Shown: positions 20,221-30,177 of the stretch, piece by piece
Layout: every line of letters starts with the position of its first letter
Numbering within the stretch: position 1 is the stretch's first letter
Assembly: GCA_913778205.1 (NCBI GenBank)
Contig: CAJYUW010000056.1
Coordinates: 1 to 64,000 of the forward strand
Length of the DNA: 64,000 bases
Origin: an uncultured Curtobacterium sp.
GTDB lineage: Bacteria; Actinomycetota; Actinomycetes; Actinomycetales; Microbacteriaceae
Direction of reading: 5' to 3'
Notes under the pieces: model-generated
What the model saw: only the letters and a program-made list of their open reading frames with translations
Told to the model about the DNA's origin: nothing
Databases searched by the model: none
Translations under genes and position numbers: made by a program

Positions 20221-20724
20221 TCAGCGCGGCGGCAGTCGGACGATCTCGACGTCGAGGCGCCGGCCGTCGACCGTCCCCCGCATCCACGTGTGGTCGGGCT
20301 GGCGTCGACGGTCGGTCGGCGATCCGGGGTTCAGGAGCCGGAGGCCGTCCTCGGCGACGGAGTCCCACGGGATGTGCGAGTGGCCGAACACGAGGACGTC
20401 GACGTCCGGGTACGCCGCCGCTGCCCGGCGTTCGCGACCGGTCGCGGCGCCGGTCTCGTGCACCACGGCGAAGCGGAGGCCCTCGACGGTGGTGCGCGCC
20501 ACCAGCGGGAGTCGGTCCGTGAACTCGGGGCCGTCGTTGTTGCCGCGGACGCCCACGAACCGGCGCGCCCGGCCGGAGACGGCGTCGAGCGTCGCGAGGT
20601 CGACCCAGTCCCCCGCGTGGACCACCAGGTCGGCGGCGTCGATGTCGTCCCAGAGCGCGGCCGGCAGGTCCTTCGCCCGCTTGGGCAGGTGCGTGTCGGA
20701 GAGCAGGACGAACGACGTCGTCAC
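20221..20724 (-). CDS. Metallophosphoesterase family protein (YfcE/MJ0936-like)
   Basis: VLLSDTHLPKRAKDLP...DLVVHAGDWVD...VRGNNDGPEF...FGHSHIPW. Confidence 0.9.
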   Translation of the reverse strand: MTTSFVLLSDTHLPKRAKDLPAALWDDIDAADLVVHAGDWVDLATLDAVSGRARRFVGVRGNNDGPEFTDRLPLVARTTVEGLRFAVVHETGAATGRERRAAAAYPDVDVLVFGHSHIPWDSVAEDGLRLLNPGSPTDRRRQPDHTWMRGTVDGRRLDVEIVRLPPR

Positions 20725-21194
20725 GAGGCGGTGCCGCGCGCGGGCATGGGCAACCCGGCCTCGTCCGACGTCCCGAGGCGTTCGAGCAGTCCCGCGAGGA
20801 GGGCGACGTCGTCGTCAGACCACTCGGCGAGGCGTTCCTCGAGGGCGTCGCGGTGCAGTCGGACGGACCGTTCGAGCGCGGTGCGGCCGGCGTCGGTCGC
20901 GACGAGGGGCTTGGCGTTCCCGGCACCACCGTCCGTGGTGCGGACGAGGCCAGCTGCGAGCAGACCGGACAGCTGCCTGGAGATGGTCGACCGGTTCAGT
21001 CGGAGGTAGCGGGCGATGTCGATGGCCATGCACCCGGGGTGCTCGACCACGAAGTCGACGAGGGACTGGTCGACGATGCTCAGGACCTCGTCCGACCCGC
21101 GTGCGCGGATGCTGGCCCGTCGCGTGATCCGCGAGAGTTCGGTGTAGGCGCGTCCGATGTCGGCGTTCCGGACGTCGGACCCGGCGTGGTCCAT
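20721..21194 (-). CDS. MarR family transcriptional regulator
   Basis: Winged helix PGCMAIDIARYLRLNRSTISRQLSGLLAAGLVRTTD. Confidence 0.88.
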   Translation of the reverse strand: MDHAGSDVRNADIGRAYTELSRITRRASIRARGSDEVLSIVDQSLVDFVVEHPGCMAIDIARYLRLNRSTISRQLSGLLAAGLVRTTDGGAGNAKPLVATDAGRTALERSVRLHRDALEERLAEWSDDDVALLAGLLERLGTSDEAGLPMPARGTAS

Positions 21195-21360
21195 GGTGGC
21201 TCCTGCCTGTCGAGGACCGTCCGCACCGTGGCGTACCGGTGCGTTCGCCGGTCCGTCCCGGTGCCTGGCCCGGGTCGTCCCGGTGCCGTGCGCCGGTCCG
21301 TCCCGGCTCCTTGCGGTCAGAGGATAGCGGCCGACCGCCGGTGCGACGGGCAGACCCGCC

Positions 21361-21822
21361 TCAGTCGCCTGCCGCCGCTGCCCGGAGCCCGGCGATGTCG
21401 AGCTTCTGCATCTGCATCATGGCCCGGAACACCCGGGCGTTCGCGGCGGGGTCGCCCGAGCCGGTCATGAGGTCGCCCATCATCGACGGGGTCACCTGCC
21501 AGGACACGCCCCAGCGGTCGGACAGCCAGCCGCACATCGACGGACGTCCGCCGTCGGCGAGGAGCGCGTCCCACACCCTGTCGAGCTCCTCCTGCGTGTC
21601 CACGTCGACCTGGAACGAGACCGCGTCTGTGTGCGGGTGCCCGGGACCGCCGTTCATCGCGCGGAACGGTCGACCGAGCAGGGTGAACTCGACGACGAGG
21701 GTCTCGCCGTCCGGTGTCTCGGAGACGCTGTCGATGCGGGAGTCCGGGAACAGGGAGACGTAGCGTTCCGCTGCCTCGCGGGCGTCGTCGTCGAACCAGA
21801 GGAACGGGGTGATCGCGGTCAT
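21361..21822 (-). CDS. VOC family protein (PhnB-like)
   Basis: TPFLWFDDDAREAAERYVSLFPDSRI...FTLLGRPFRAMNGGP...DRWGVSWQVTP. Confidence 0.93.
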   Translation of the reverse strand: MTAITPFLWFDDDAREAAERYVSLFPDSRIDSVSETPDGETLVVEFTLLGRPFRAMNGGPGHPHTDAVSFQVDVDTQEELDRVWDALLADGGRPSMCGWLSDRWGVSWQVTPSMMGDLMTGSGDPAANARVFRAMMQMQKLDIAGLRAAAAGD

Positions 21823-21839
21823 GGTCGGCTCCTTTTCCG

Positions 21840-22136
21840 TCAGTCCGCGACGCCGCGGCTGAGCAGTCCGGCTCGTTCGGGGTGCTCGTCGAACCACTGC
21901 CCGACGAACCAGCACATCGGGACGACGCGCTTCTCGGTGGTCGCCTCGACCACGTCGATCGTGTGCGCGACGAGCGCGGCGGCGTACCCGTGCCCGCGGT
22001 GCTTCGGCACCGTGTAGGTGTGCGGGAACGCGATCGCGTCCTCGTTCTCGCGGTAGTCGAGGACGGAGACGAGCTCGCCGTCCACGTACATCGCGTACCG
22101 GCGCTCGTCGGCCTCGTGGCGGAACTCCTCGGTCAT
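21840..22136 (-). CDS. GNAT family N-acetyltransferase (YidJ/GCN5-like small type)
   Basis: YAMYVDGELVSVLDYRENEDAIAFPHTYTVPKHRGHGYAAALVAHTI. Confidence 0.85.
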   Translation of the reverse strand: MTEEFRHEADERRYAMYVDGELVSVLDYRENEDAIAFPHTYTVPKHRGHGYAAALVAHTIDVVEATTEKRVVPMCWFVGQWFDEHPERAGLLSRGVAD

Positions 22137-22224
22137 GTCGCCATCATGCTCCGGACCCGGCGGACTGTTCGCCGACGGTGCGCCGACCCGGGAATGCGTC
22201 CCGACCGCGTGCGTTGGGTCCTGC

Positions 22225-22872
22225 ATGACCACGATCGGCATCATCGGAGCAGGCAACATCGGATCCCAGCTGGCACGCCTCGCCGTGCAGCACGGCCACG
22301 AGGTGGTGATCGCCAACTCCCGCGGCCCGGAGACCCTCACCGAGCTCGTCGACGAGCTCGGGTCGTCCGCGCGGGCGGCCACCCGCGACGAGGCAGCGGC
22401 GGCGGGCGAGATCGTCGTCGTCACCATCCCGCTCACCGCGATCGACACCGTCCCCGTCGAGCCCCTCGCCGGCAAGGTCGTCATCGACACGAACAACTAC
22501 TACCCGCAGCGCGACGGGGACATCGCCGAGCTCGACGACGAGACGACCACGACCGCGGAGATGCTGCAGGCGCACCTGCCGTCGTCGCACGTCGTGAAGG
22601 CCTTCAACCACATCGGTGCGGCGGACCTCACCGGGCACGCGACGCCGTCCGGCACGCCGGACCGTCGCGCGCTCGTGATCGCCGGTGACGACGCGGACGC
22701 CAAGCGCACGGTCGCCGACCTCATCGACGCGTTCGGCTTCGACGTCGTGGACGCCGGTGCCCTCGCCGAGGGGTGGCGCATCCAGCGCGACACGCCCGGC
22801 TACGGCCCGCGGCTGACCGCGCCGGAACTCCGCGAGGCGCTCGCGTCCGCGAAGCGCTACCGCGACATGTAG
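22225..22872 (+). CDS. NADP/F420-type NAD(P)-binding oxidoreductase
   Basis: TTIGIIGAGNIGSQLARLAVQHGHEVVIANSRGPETL...VVKAFNHIGA. Confidence 0.88.
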   Translation: MTTIGIIGAGNIGSQLARLAVQHGHEVVIANSRGPETLTELVDELGSSARAATRDEAAAAGEIVVVTIPLTAIDTVPVEPLAGKVVIDTNNYYPQRDGDIAELDDETTTTAEMLQAHLPSSHVVKAFNHIGAADLTGHATPSGTPDRRALVIAGDDADAKRTVADLIDAFGFDVVDAGALAEGWRIQRDTPGYGPRLTAPELREALASAKRYRDM

Positions 22873-22954
22873 GTCGCGACCACCCCACGGACGGGCGCGC
22901 CTCGCTCGGCGGCGACGCGGAGCGTCGGTCTGCGCACGCCGACCGAGCCTGCGA

Positions 22955-22988
22955 GGGAGGCGCGGTGCCGGTCGGTGCCGCGCCTCCC
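22955..22988. terminator. GGGAGGCGCGG hairpin
   Basis: GGGAGGCGCGG...CCGCGCCTCCC arms. Confidence 0.65.
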
Positions 22989-23201
22989 GTCCGTCGTCGG
23001 CTCACGACCCGCCGCCGCGCGCTCGCAGCCGAGGCCGACGGTGGACGCGACGAGCCCGAGGGTCCGAGCGGGCGGTGTTCGGTCCCGGTCAGGTCCCGAC
23101 CGCACCCACGGGTGCCCTCCGCGGCCCCGAACTGGGGATGCGCCGGGAGCCGGAGCGCCCGCTACAACTGACGAAGGATCAGACCACCGGAGGGAGCAGC
23201 A

Positions 23202-24929
23202 GTGGCGTCGCATCGTATGCCGGAATCCGACCGGCCCCGTCGGCCGGTCCCCGCCTGGGTCACCGCGCCGCCGGAGGACGCCCTGGAGGCACGCCCCGCC
23301 CCCGCCCCGCAGGCCACCGTCGCGCACGGGGCCGGGTCCGCCGTGGCCGTTCCGGTGGCAGGGCCGGCCGCCGACGCGGACGTCGCCGGATCCCTGACGG
23401 TCGCGCAGGCGACCGGGTCCCTCGCAGCCGCGCACGCGGCCGGGTCCCTCGCGGCCGCGCACGGAGCCGGGTCCCTCGCAGCCGCGCACGGAGCCGGGCC
23501 CCTCGCGGCCGCGCACGCGGCCGGGTCCCTCGCGGCCGGGTCCGCCGGGCCTGCCGGGTCCCCCGTTTCCACCGCGCAGTCCACGATCGCGCACGCCGCC
23601 GGGGCCGCTGCGGGTACGCACGCCGCCGGGGCCGCTGCCGGCACGCACGCCGCCGGGACCGCTCCGGCACCGGCCGTCAGCACGGCCGAGCCCGACGCGA
23701 CGACCCCCGCCGCCGCAGCCACGTCGACGACCGCCTCCGCGGGCGCGGCCGGCTCCGTCGCGAGCCCGACCGACGTCGACCGACGCCACGCCTCCGCTCC
23801 GGCGCCCTTCACCGTCGTCGTCCCGGACTTCCCGCCCGACGAGGACCTCCTCCCGCCGGCACCGACCTCCCCGGCGGTCCACACCCTGCCGTTCGACCAG
23901 CTCCTGCACCCGACCCCGCCTCCGGTGTCCCCCGTCGACGCCGCTCCGCTCGCGACCCCCGCGGCCACGGCACCCGCACCGGCTGCTCCCCCGGCGCCCG
24001 CGGCTCCCTCGGCACCCGTCGTCCCGCGCACGCCCGTCGCCGGACAACCGCGGTTCTCGGTGCCCGGGCTGGAGCACGTCGTCGTCGCGGGGACCGCGCC
24101 CGAGCCGACCGGCCCCGTGGGCTACCGCACGCCCGCTCGGTTCGCGCAGCACCAGGCCGTGACGACCCAGCAGGCCCCGACGACGACCCCCTCCGTCCGT
24201 GGTCCCGACGGCGCGCCCGCGAGCGCCCCCTCGGTCGGCGCGGGCGACGCGGCACCGAGCACGTCCGCGGTCGGCGCACCCGGCGACGACACGTCGGCGA
24301 GCACCTCCGCGGCCAGCGCGTCCGCGGCGAGCGCCCCGTCGGCGAACGCGCACCCGGGGAGTCGCCCCTCGGCGAGCGGCCCGGCCGCGAGCACGACGGC
24401 GGCCGCCCAGCGCGCAGGACGCACCCAGCGCGCAGGACGCACCCAGCGCGCGGGACGCGTCCGGCCGGCGCGTCCCGACCGGACCGACCACGGCGCACCC
24501 ACCGTCACCGCGACGGCGGTGGGCGAGTCCGCGCAGACCGAGCCGCTCCTCCAGGTCGGCGGTGACGCGACCGACGCGACGACCGCCGACCGGACGGCTG
24601 CCCGCCGCATCGGCGTGACGCCCGCGGCGGTGCTGGGCGCGGTCGCCGGCCTCGCGACCGTCGGACTGGCTGCGTGGTGGTTCACCGCGCCGGACACCGT
24701 GCACGCCGTCGGAGCCCTGCTCGGAGTGCTCGCGCTCGTGCTGTCGACGATCGTCCTGCGTGACCGTGCCGCCACGTGGCAGCGACCTCTCGGGCTGCTC
24801 GGCGCGGTGCTCGGCGGTGTCGGGACGCTCGTGCTGCTGTGGGCGGTCGCGTCCGCGCTGCTCCCGACGGCCGGGGTGACGCTGCCGGACCTGACCGGGA
24901 CCGGGACCGTCCCGGCCGTCGCACCGTAG
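23202..24929 (+). CDS. Ala/Pro-rich low-complexity protein with C-terminal membrane segments
   Basis: GGAGGG RBS before GTG; nonapeptide repeat AGSLAAAH(A/G); C-terminal hydrophobic helices. Confidence 0.7.
   Translation: MASHRMPESDRPRRPVPAWVTAPPEDALEARPAPAPQATVAHGAGSAVAVPVAGPAADADVAGSLTVAQATGSLAAAHAAGSLAAAHGAGSLAAAHGAGPLAAAHAAGSLAAGSAGPAGSPVSTAQSTIAHAAGAAAGTHAAGAAAGTHAAGTAPAPAVSTAEPDATTPAAAATSTTASAGAAGSVASPTDVDRRHASAPAPFTVVVPDFPPDEDLLPPAPTSPAVHTLPFDQLLHPTPPPVSPVDAAPLATPAATAPAPAAPPAPAAPSAPVVPRTPVAGQPRFSVPGLEHVVVAGTAPEPTGPVGYRTPARFAQHQAVTTQQAPTTTPSVRGPDGAPASAPSVGAGDAAPSTSAVGAPGDDTSASTSAASASAASAPSANAHPGSRPSASGPAASTTAAAQRAGRTQRAGRTQRAGRVRPARPDRTDHGAPTVTATAVGESAQTEPLLQVGGDATDATTADRTAARRIGVTPAAVLGAVAGLATVGLAAWWFTAPDTVHAVGALLGVLALVLSTIVLRDRAATWQRPLGLLGAVLGGVGTLVLLWAVASALLPTAGVTLPDLTGTGTVPAVAP
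23400..23540. repeat. 27-bp coding tandem repeat (AGSLAAAH[A/G])
   Basis: CCGGGTCCCTCGCGGCCGCGCACGGAG and variants, ~5 units. Confidence 0.85.
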
Positions 24930-25001
24930 CGACCCTGCCGGACCCGACGGGCTCCGAGACCATCCCGACGGTCGCGCCGGAGCCGGATCCGTCGCCGAGC
25001 G

Positions 25002-25874
25002 TCAGACCGCGCGGATCACGCCCCGCGAGAGGATGGCGTTCGTCAGCGCGTCGATCGGCTCGCGCTGCACCGTGGGGTTCGCGATGAGGACGTAGTCGAC
25101 CGCCGGCAGGTCCGGCAACGCGAGCCGCTGCGACACCTTCACGAGGTCCGCCGGGATCAGCGAGTGCGGGAACACCGCGACCCCGATGCCCGCCCGCACT
25201 GCGGCGAGGACGCCGTTCACGTCGCGGGTGTTGCACGTGATCCGCCAGGTGCGACCGGCGGCCTCGAGTGCGTCGATCGCCATCTGCCGGCTGATGCTGG
25301 GCGCCTGGTAGACGATGAGCGGCACCGGCTCGCCCGCTTCGAGCGCGATGCCGTCCTGCGCCATCCACACCATCTGGTCCGTCGCGACCCGGGTGCCCTC
25401 GGCGGACTCCCCCGCGGTCTGCTTGATGAACACGAGGTCGAGCTGACCGGCGTGCACCCGTCGGAGAAGCGGCGCGGACTGGTTCACCGTGAGCTCGAGG
25501 TTCACCTGCGGGTGCAGCCGCCGGAAGTCCCGGAGGATGCGCGGAAGCTGCGTGATGGCGAGGTCGTCCGCCGCGCCGAACCGGAGTCGACCCCGTGTGG
25601 CCGCGCCCGAGAAGTAGGCGTCGGCGGTGGCGTGCGCCGCGAGGATCGTCCGCGCGAACCCGGCCATCGCGTCCCCGTTGTCCGTCAGCGTCACGCCCCG
25701 GGTGTCCCGGGCCACGAGCGTCCGGGCGACCGTGTCCTCGAGGCGGCGGACGTGCTGCGAGACCGTCGGCTGGCTGATCCCGAGGCGGACACCGGCTGCC
25801 GTGAAGCTCTGCGTCTCCGCGACCGCGAGGAACGTGCGCAGCAGTACCGGATCGAGCACGACGGCCCCTCTCAT
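25002..25874 (-). CDS. LysR family transcriptional regulator
   Basis: LDPVLLRTFLAVAETQSFTAAGVRLGISQPTVSQHVRRLEDTV. Confidence 0.92.
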   Translation of the reverse strand: MRGAVVLDPVLLRTFLAVAETQSFTAAGVRLGISQPTVSQHVRRLEDTVARTLVARDTRGVTLTDNGDAMAGFARTILAAHATADAYFSGAATRGRLRFGAADDLAITQLPRILRDFRRLHPQVNLELTVNQSAPLLRRVHAGQLDLVFIKQTAGESAEGTRVATDQMVWMAQDGIALEAGEPVPLIVYQAPSISRQMAIDALEAAGRTWRITCNTRDVNGVLAAVRAGIGVAVFPHSLIPADLVKVSQRLALPDLPAVDYVLIANPTVQREPIDALTNAILSRGVIRAV

Positions 25875-25980
25875 TCGACATCGCAATGGAGTGATAGCAA
25901 CCATAGGGGGATCGAATGGGCCGCGTCCACGTAGTTTCACATGGGTGCCGTTCCGCCCCCGACGTCCGGAGACACCGACC

Positions 25981-27306
25981 GTGCGCGCGTCATCGACGAC
26001 CCTGCCCCCGCCCACCGAACCCCTCCCCGTCGTGTCCGAGCGCCCGCCGTGGCGTCACACCCTCATCGCCCTGTCGGTCCCGAACTTCCGGATCTTCACG
26101 GCGACCAACCTCGTCGCGATGGTGGCGGGGTGGATGCAGCGGATCGCGCAGGACTGGCTCGTGCTGCAGCTCACCGGGTCGGTCGCGCAGGTCGGGATCA
26201 CCGTCGCGTGCCAGTTCGCGCCGATGCTGTTCTTCGGGCTGTTCGGCGGGGTGATCGTCGACCGGTTCTCGAAGCGTGCGCTGATGATGCTCACGCAGGG
26301 GGCGTTCGCGGTGCTGTCGCTGCTGCTCGCCGTGCTCGCGCTCACCGGGGTCGTGCAGGCGTGGCACATCTGGGTGATCGCGTTCCTCGTCGGCGTGGTG
26401 ACGGTCGTCGACAACCCCGCGCGGCAGGTCTTCGTCACCGAGATCGTCGGCCACCAGCACCTCCGGAACGCGATCAGCGTCAACTCCAGCGTCTTCCAGC
26501 TCGGCGGGATGATCGGTCCGGCGCTGTCCGGGGCGCTGCTCGTGGCGGTCGGCGCGGGTTGGTCCTTCGGGGTCAACGCCGTCGCCTGCGCCGCGGTCGT
26601 CGTGACGCTCGGGTTCCTCCGGGTGTCCGAACTGCACCGGACCCCGCCCGCACCTCGGACGAAGGGGCAGCTCGTCGAGGGGCTCCGCTACGCCGCGGGC
26701 AAGCCGACGATCCTCGTGCCGGTGGTGCTCATGGCGTTCTTCTCGGTCTTCGCTCTGACGATGCCCGTGCTGCTCTCGGCGTTCGCGTCCGAGGTGTACG
26801 ACGTCGGCGCGGGCGGCTACGGCGTGTTCAACTCCGCCGTCGCGATCGGGGCACTCGCCGGCGCGCTGCTCTCCACCCGGCGCGCGGCCGTCCGCCTCCG
26901 CACCATCGTCGGTGGGGTGTTCTCGACGGGCGTGTTGCTCGTGCTGACCGGGGCGCTGCCGGCGATCGCCCCCTTCACCGTGGCGCTCGTGGCCGTGGGG
27001 ACGGCTCAGCTGCTCTTCATGACGGCGTCGAACTCGCTCGTGCAGTTGTCGAGCAACGTCGCGATCCGCGGCCGCGTGATGTCGCTCTACGTCCTCGTGC
27101 TGCTCGGCGGCCAGGCGATCGGCGGCCCGGTCATGGGGCAGGTCGTCGACCACTTCGGCGCCCACGTCGGGATGGTCGTCGCCGGGGGCGTCCCCGCTGC
27201 GGCGGCGGCGGTCACCGGACTCGTGCTCGCTCGCCGGGGCGGCCTGCACCTCGCCGTGCGGATGCGCCACCGCGTGCCGGTCCCCGCGATCGTCGGCCAC
27301 CGCTGA
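25981..27306 (+). CDS. MFS transporter
   Basis: FRIFTATNLVAMVAGWMQRIAQDWLVLQLTGS... multi-TM; divergent from LysR. Confidence 0.9.
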   Translation: MRASSTTLPPPTEPLPVVSERPPWRHTLIALSVPNFRIFTATNLVAMVAGWMQRIAQDWLVLQLTGSVAQVGITVACQFAPMLFFGLFGGVIVDRFSKRALMMLTQGAFAVLSLLLAVLALTGVVQAWHIWVIAFLVGVVTVVDNPARQVFVTEIVGHQHLRNAISVNSSVFQLGGMIGPALSGALLVAVGAGWSFGVNAVACAAVVVTLGFLRVSELHRTPPAPRTKGQLVEGLRYAAGKPTILVPVVLMAFFSVFALTMPVLLSAFASEVYDVGAGGYGVFNSAVAIGALAGALLSTRRAAVRLRTIVGGVFSTGVLLVLTGALPAIAPFTVALVAVGTAQLLFMTASNSLVQLSSNVAIRGRVMSLYVLVLLGGQAIGGPVMGQVVDHFGAHVGMVVAGGVPAAAAAVTGLVLARRGGLHLAVRMRHRVPVPAIVGHR

Positions 27307-27373
27307 CGCGCGGCGCGCGCACGCGCGCGGCGCACGGTCGTCTCGCCGAAGGTGAGCTTGGACCGACGCACAA

Positions 27374-27421
27374 CCAAAGTCACCTCGAACCACGCGAATG
27401 CGTGGTTCGAGGTGACTTTGG
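27374..27421. terminator. Bidirectional terminator-like hairpin, 22-bp perfect stem, GAAT loop
   Basis: CCAAAGTCACCTCGAACCACGC-GAAT-GCGTGGTTCGAGGTGACTTTGG between convergent genes. Confidence 0.9.
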
Positions 27422-27469
27422 TCGTGCGGACTGGGAACGACGGGGTTCCGACGTGGTGCGGGACGGACT

Positions 27470-27501
27470 GGAGGCCCGTGGCGGGGTCGCCACGGGCCTC
27501 C
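27470..27501. terminator. GGAGGCCCGTGGCG hairpin
   Basis: 14-bp perfect stem, GGGT loop. Confidence 0.75.
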
Positions 27502-27521
27502 CGGCCGACGAGCGGTCGCGT

Positions 27522-28169
27522 CTAGTACGCGACGCCGAAGCGCGCCTGGTGGTGCGCCGGCGTGACGATCTCGTCGACGAAGGCGATCGCGAAGTCCTCG
27601 CCGGAGATGTCCGAGTTGCCCTCGGCGTCGGTCAGGAGCACGTCGTCCGTGGTGCGGTAGGTGCCCTTGCGCTCGCCCGGGTTGTAGCCGCCGAACGCCG
27701 CGGCCGGGCTGACGTAGAACCAGTCGACGTCGGTGTCCGAGCCCGTGAGCGCGTCGAGGATCGCCGCGTGGCTCTTCGCCTCACCCGTGAACGCGTCGGG
27801 GAAGTCGGGGGTGTCGAACAGGCGCGGCCCGCCCTCTGCGACGAACAGCGAGCCGGCACCACCGACGACGCCGAGCCGCGCGCCAGCGGCAGAGGCGGCG
27901 TCGACGAAGTGCTGGAAGCGGTCCTTCAGCTCGGATCCGTCGGCCTGGACGGCGTGCAGCGACACGACGACGACGTCGGTGCCCTCGGTGACCTCGGCGA
28001 CGAACGCCTCGTCGAACGCGTCGCCCTGCGCGAGCGTCAGGCCCTCGGCGGGCTCGAGCTTGGACGTGTCACGCGCGACGGCGGTGACGGCGATGCCGCG
28101 GGAGAGTGCCTCGCGGGTGATGGCGGAGCCGGCGTACCCGGTGCCTCCGAAGACGACGATGCTGGTCAT
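27522..28169 (-). CDS. NAD(P)-dependent oxidoreductase (NmrA/SDR-like)
   Basis: TSIVVFGGTGYAGSAITREALSRGIAVTAVARDTSKL. Confidence 0.9.
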   Translation of the reverse strand: MTSIVVFGGTGYAGSAITREALSRGIAVTAVARDTSKLEPAEGLTLAQGDAFDEAFVAEVTEGTDVVVVSLHAVQADGSELKDRFQHFVDAASAAGARLGVVGGAGSLFVAEGGPRLFDTPDFPDAFTGEAKSHAAILDALTGSDTDVDWFYVSPAAAFGGYNPGERKGTYRTTDDVLLTDAEGNSDISGEDFAIAFVDEIVTPAHHQARFGVAY

Positions 28170-28269
28170 GTGGGGTCCTTCCCTCGATCGGTTGGGCTGC
28201 TCGACTCACTGTACGGGTGTTACTCTCCATCGGTAAGTAGGCACCTCGCAGTGCGTAACGGAGGTCAGT

Positions 28270-28638
28270 GTGTCCGCTCTCGAGTACAGCCCGTACGCCG
28301 CCGACTGTCCGTCCCGACAGCTGCTCGACCGCATCGGGGACCGCTGGAGCGTCCTGACGATCGGCTCGCTGGTCGACGGCCCCCAGCGGTACTCGGCCAT
28401 CGCGAACCGCGTGCAGGGCGTGTCGCAGAAGATGCTCACGCAGACACTCCGCGCCCTCGAACGCGACGGGCTGGTCACCCGGACCGTCTACCCCGAGATC
28501 CCCCCGCGGGTGGAGTACGCCCTCACCGAGCGCGGCCGGTCGCTCCGGGCCGTGCTCGAGCCCCTCGAACGCTGGGCGACGGACCACATGGACGACGTCG
28601 CGGCGGCCCGGGCGGAGTACGACGCGCGTTCGAGGTGA
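28270..28638 (+). CDS. HxlR family transcriptional regulator
   Basis: [74 protein letters not shown]. Confidence 0.93.
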   Translation: MSALEYSPYAADCPSRQLLDRIGDRWSVLTIGSLVDGPQRYSAIANRVQGVSQKMLTQTLRALERDGLVTRTVYPEIPPRVEYALTERGRSLRAVLEPLERWATDHMDDVAAARAEYDARSR

Positions 28639-28680
28639 CGGAACGGTCGGCGCGAGTCGGCGCGCGGCGGCGCGTGGCGG

Positions 28681-28760
28681 CTCACGTCGGCGCACGGCAG
28701 CGCGCGTCGGTGCACGGCAGCGCGCGTCGGTGCACGGCAGCGCGCGGCGGCGCGCGGCGG
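28681..28760. repeat. 20-bp tandem repeat CGCGCGTCGGTGCACGGCAG
   Basis: Identical units 28701-28720 and 28721-28740 with degenerate flanks. Confidence 0.85.
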
Positions 28761-28818
28761 GTCACGGTCCTGCGTCCTGGCTGGAATCGCGGAGCGCGCC
28801 CCGTGGTTGCCTGGGGTC

Positions 28819-29847
28819 ATGCGATCAGTCGTCTACTCGAAGCCCGGTGACTCGTCCGTCCTGACCGTCGAGGAGCGCCCGCTCCCGGAGCCCGGCCCCG
28901 GTGAGGTCCGTGTCCGCGTGGTCGTCTCCGGCGTGAACCCCACCGACTGGAAAGCACGCGTCGGCGGCACGTACGGCGACGCCCTGCCGTTCCCGGAGAT
29001 CACCCCGAACCAGGACGGGTCGGGCGTGGTCGACGCCGTCGGCGAGGGCGTCGACCACCTGCACGTCGGCGACCGCGTGTGGCTGTTCATGTCCGCGTCC
29101 GGGCGACCGACCGGCACCGCCCAGGAGTACACCGTCGTCCCCGCCGAGCGTGCCGTGCCGCTGCCGGACGCGATCGGACACGACGTCGGTGCGTCGCTCG
29201 GCGTCCCCGCGATGACCGCGCACCGGGCCCTCACCACGCACGAGCACGGCCCGGACCGACTCGCCCCCGGGGCGCTCGACGGCAAGACCGTCCTCGTCGC
29301 CGGCGGTGCCGGTGCGGTCGGCCACGCGGCGATCCAGCTCGCACGGTGGGCCGGAGCGACCGTCGTGTCGACCATCAGCTCGCCGGAGAAGGCCGCGCTC
29401 GCGACCACCGCCGGAGCGCACCACACGGTGAACTACCGCGACGACGACGCCGCGGACCAGATCCGCCGGATCGCGCCCGACGGCGTCGACATCGTGGTGG
29501 AGGTGTCGATCCCGCAGAACGCGCAGCTCGTGGCCAACGTGCTCGCGAACCACGGCGTCGTGTCGATCTACGCGAACAACGGCGGCGACGACGCGGCCCT
29601 GCCGATCCGGCCCAACATGAGCCTCAACGCCCGGTACCAGTTCCTGCTGCTCTACACGATCGGCGACGAAGCCCTGGCCGCCGCCGCCGAGGACGTCACC
29701 GCGGCGCTCCGCGACGACGTCCTGCCCGTGGGCGAGGACGCCGGACTGCCACTCACCCGCTTCCCGCTCGAGCAGACCGCAGCCGCGCACGACGCGGTCG
29801 AGGGCGACGCGGTCGGGAAGGTGCTCATCGACGTCAGCGCCGAGTGA
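28819..29847 (+). CDS. NADPH:quinone reductase (zinc-type alcohol dehydrogenase-like)
   Basis: MRSVVYSKPGDSSVLTVEERPLPEPGPGEVRVRVVVSGVNPTDWK; VLVAGGAGAVGHAAIQLARWAGA. Confidence 0.93.
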   Translation: MRSVVYSKPGDSSVLTVEERPLPEPGPGEVRVRVVVSGVNPTDWKARVGGTYGDALPFPEITPNQDGSGVVDAVGEGVDHLHVGDRVWLFMSASGRPTGTAQEYTVVPAERAVPLPDAIGHDVGASLGVPAMTAHRALTTHEHGPDRLAPGALDGKTVLVAGGAGAVGHAAIQLARWAGATVVSTISSPEKAALATTAGAHHTVNYRDDDAADQIRRIAPDGVDIVVEVSIPQNAQLVANVLANHGVVSIYANNGGDDAALPIRPNMSLNARYQFLLLYTIGDEALAAAAEDVTAALRDDVLPVGEDAGLPLTRFPLEQTAAAHDAVEGDAVGKVLIDVSAE

Positions 29848-29946
29848 CCGGCCCGTCCCGCGACGGACGGCGCGGGACGGGAGCAGCGCCGCACCCACCG
29901 GGCACCCGGTGTGTGCGGCGCTGCGGAGCCGAGGTGGCCGGTCGGA

Positions 29947-30177
29947 TCAGCGGGCGAGGGCGGCCGCGAGGCGCGCCTCGAAGCGGCGGCGGGCAGCGAC
30001 CCGCTCGCGCTCGATGTTCGCGGCGATGACCGCGAGGTCTTCGTAGTCGGCGTCGGTGGTGTCGTCGGTCCAGTTGGGGGTGTACACCCGGGACCGACCG
30101 AAGGGCTTCGGTTCGGGGGTCACGATGGTCATGTGGGGATGGTACGTCGAGCGTCCGACAAATCGTGTGCGCATCAC
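29947..30177 (-). CDS. Small hypothetical protein, translationally coupled to upstream gene
   Basis: 76-aa ORF, ATGA overlap with 30174-31001. Confidence 0.6.
   Translation of the reverse strand: MMRTRFVGRSTYHPHMTIVTPEPKPFGRSRVYTPNWTDDTTDADYEDLAVIAANIERERVAARRRFEARLAAALAR

Noticed and set aside
27374-27421. tRNA-like T-arm (GGTTCGA) at 27374 and 38547 hairpins
   Set aside because: No acceptor, D or anticodon arms; the sequences are simple long hairpins.
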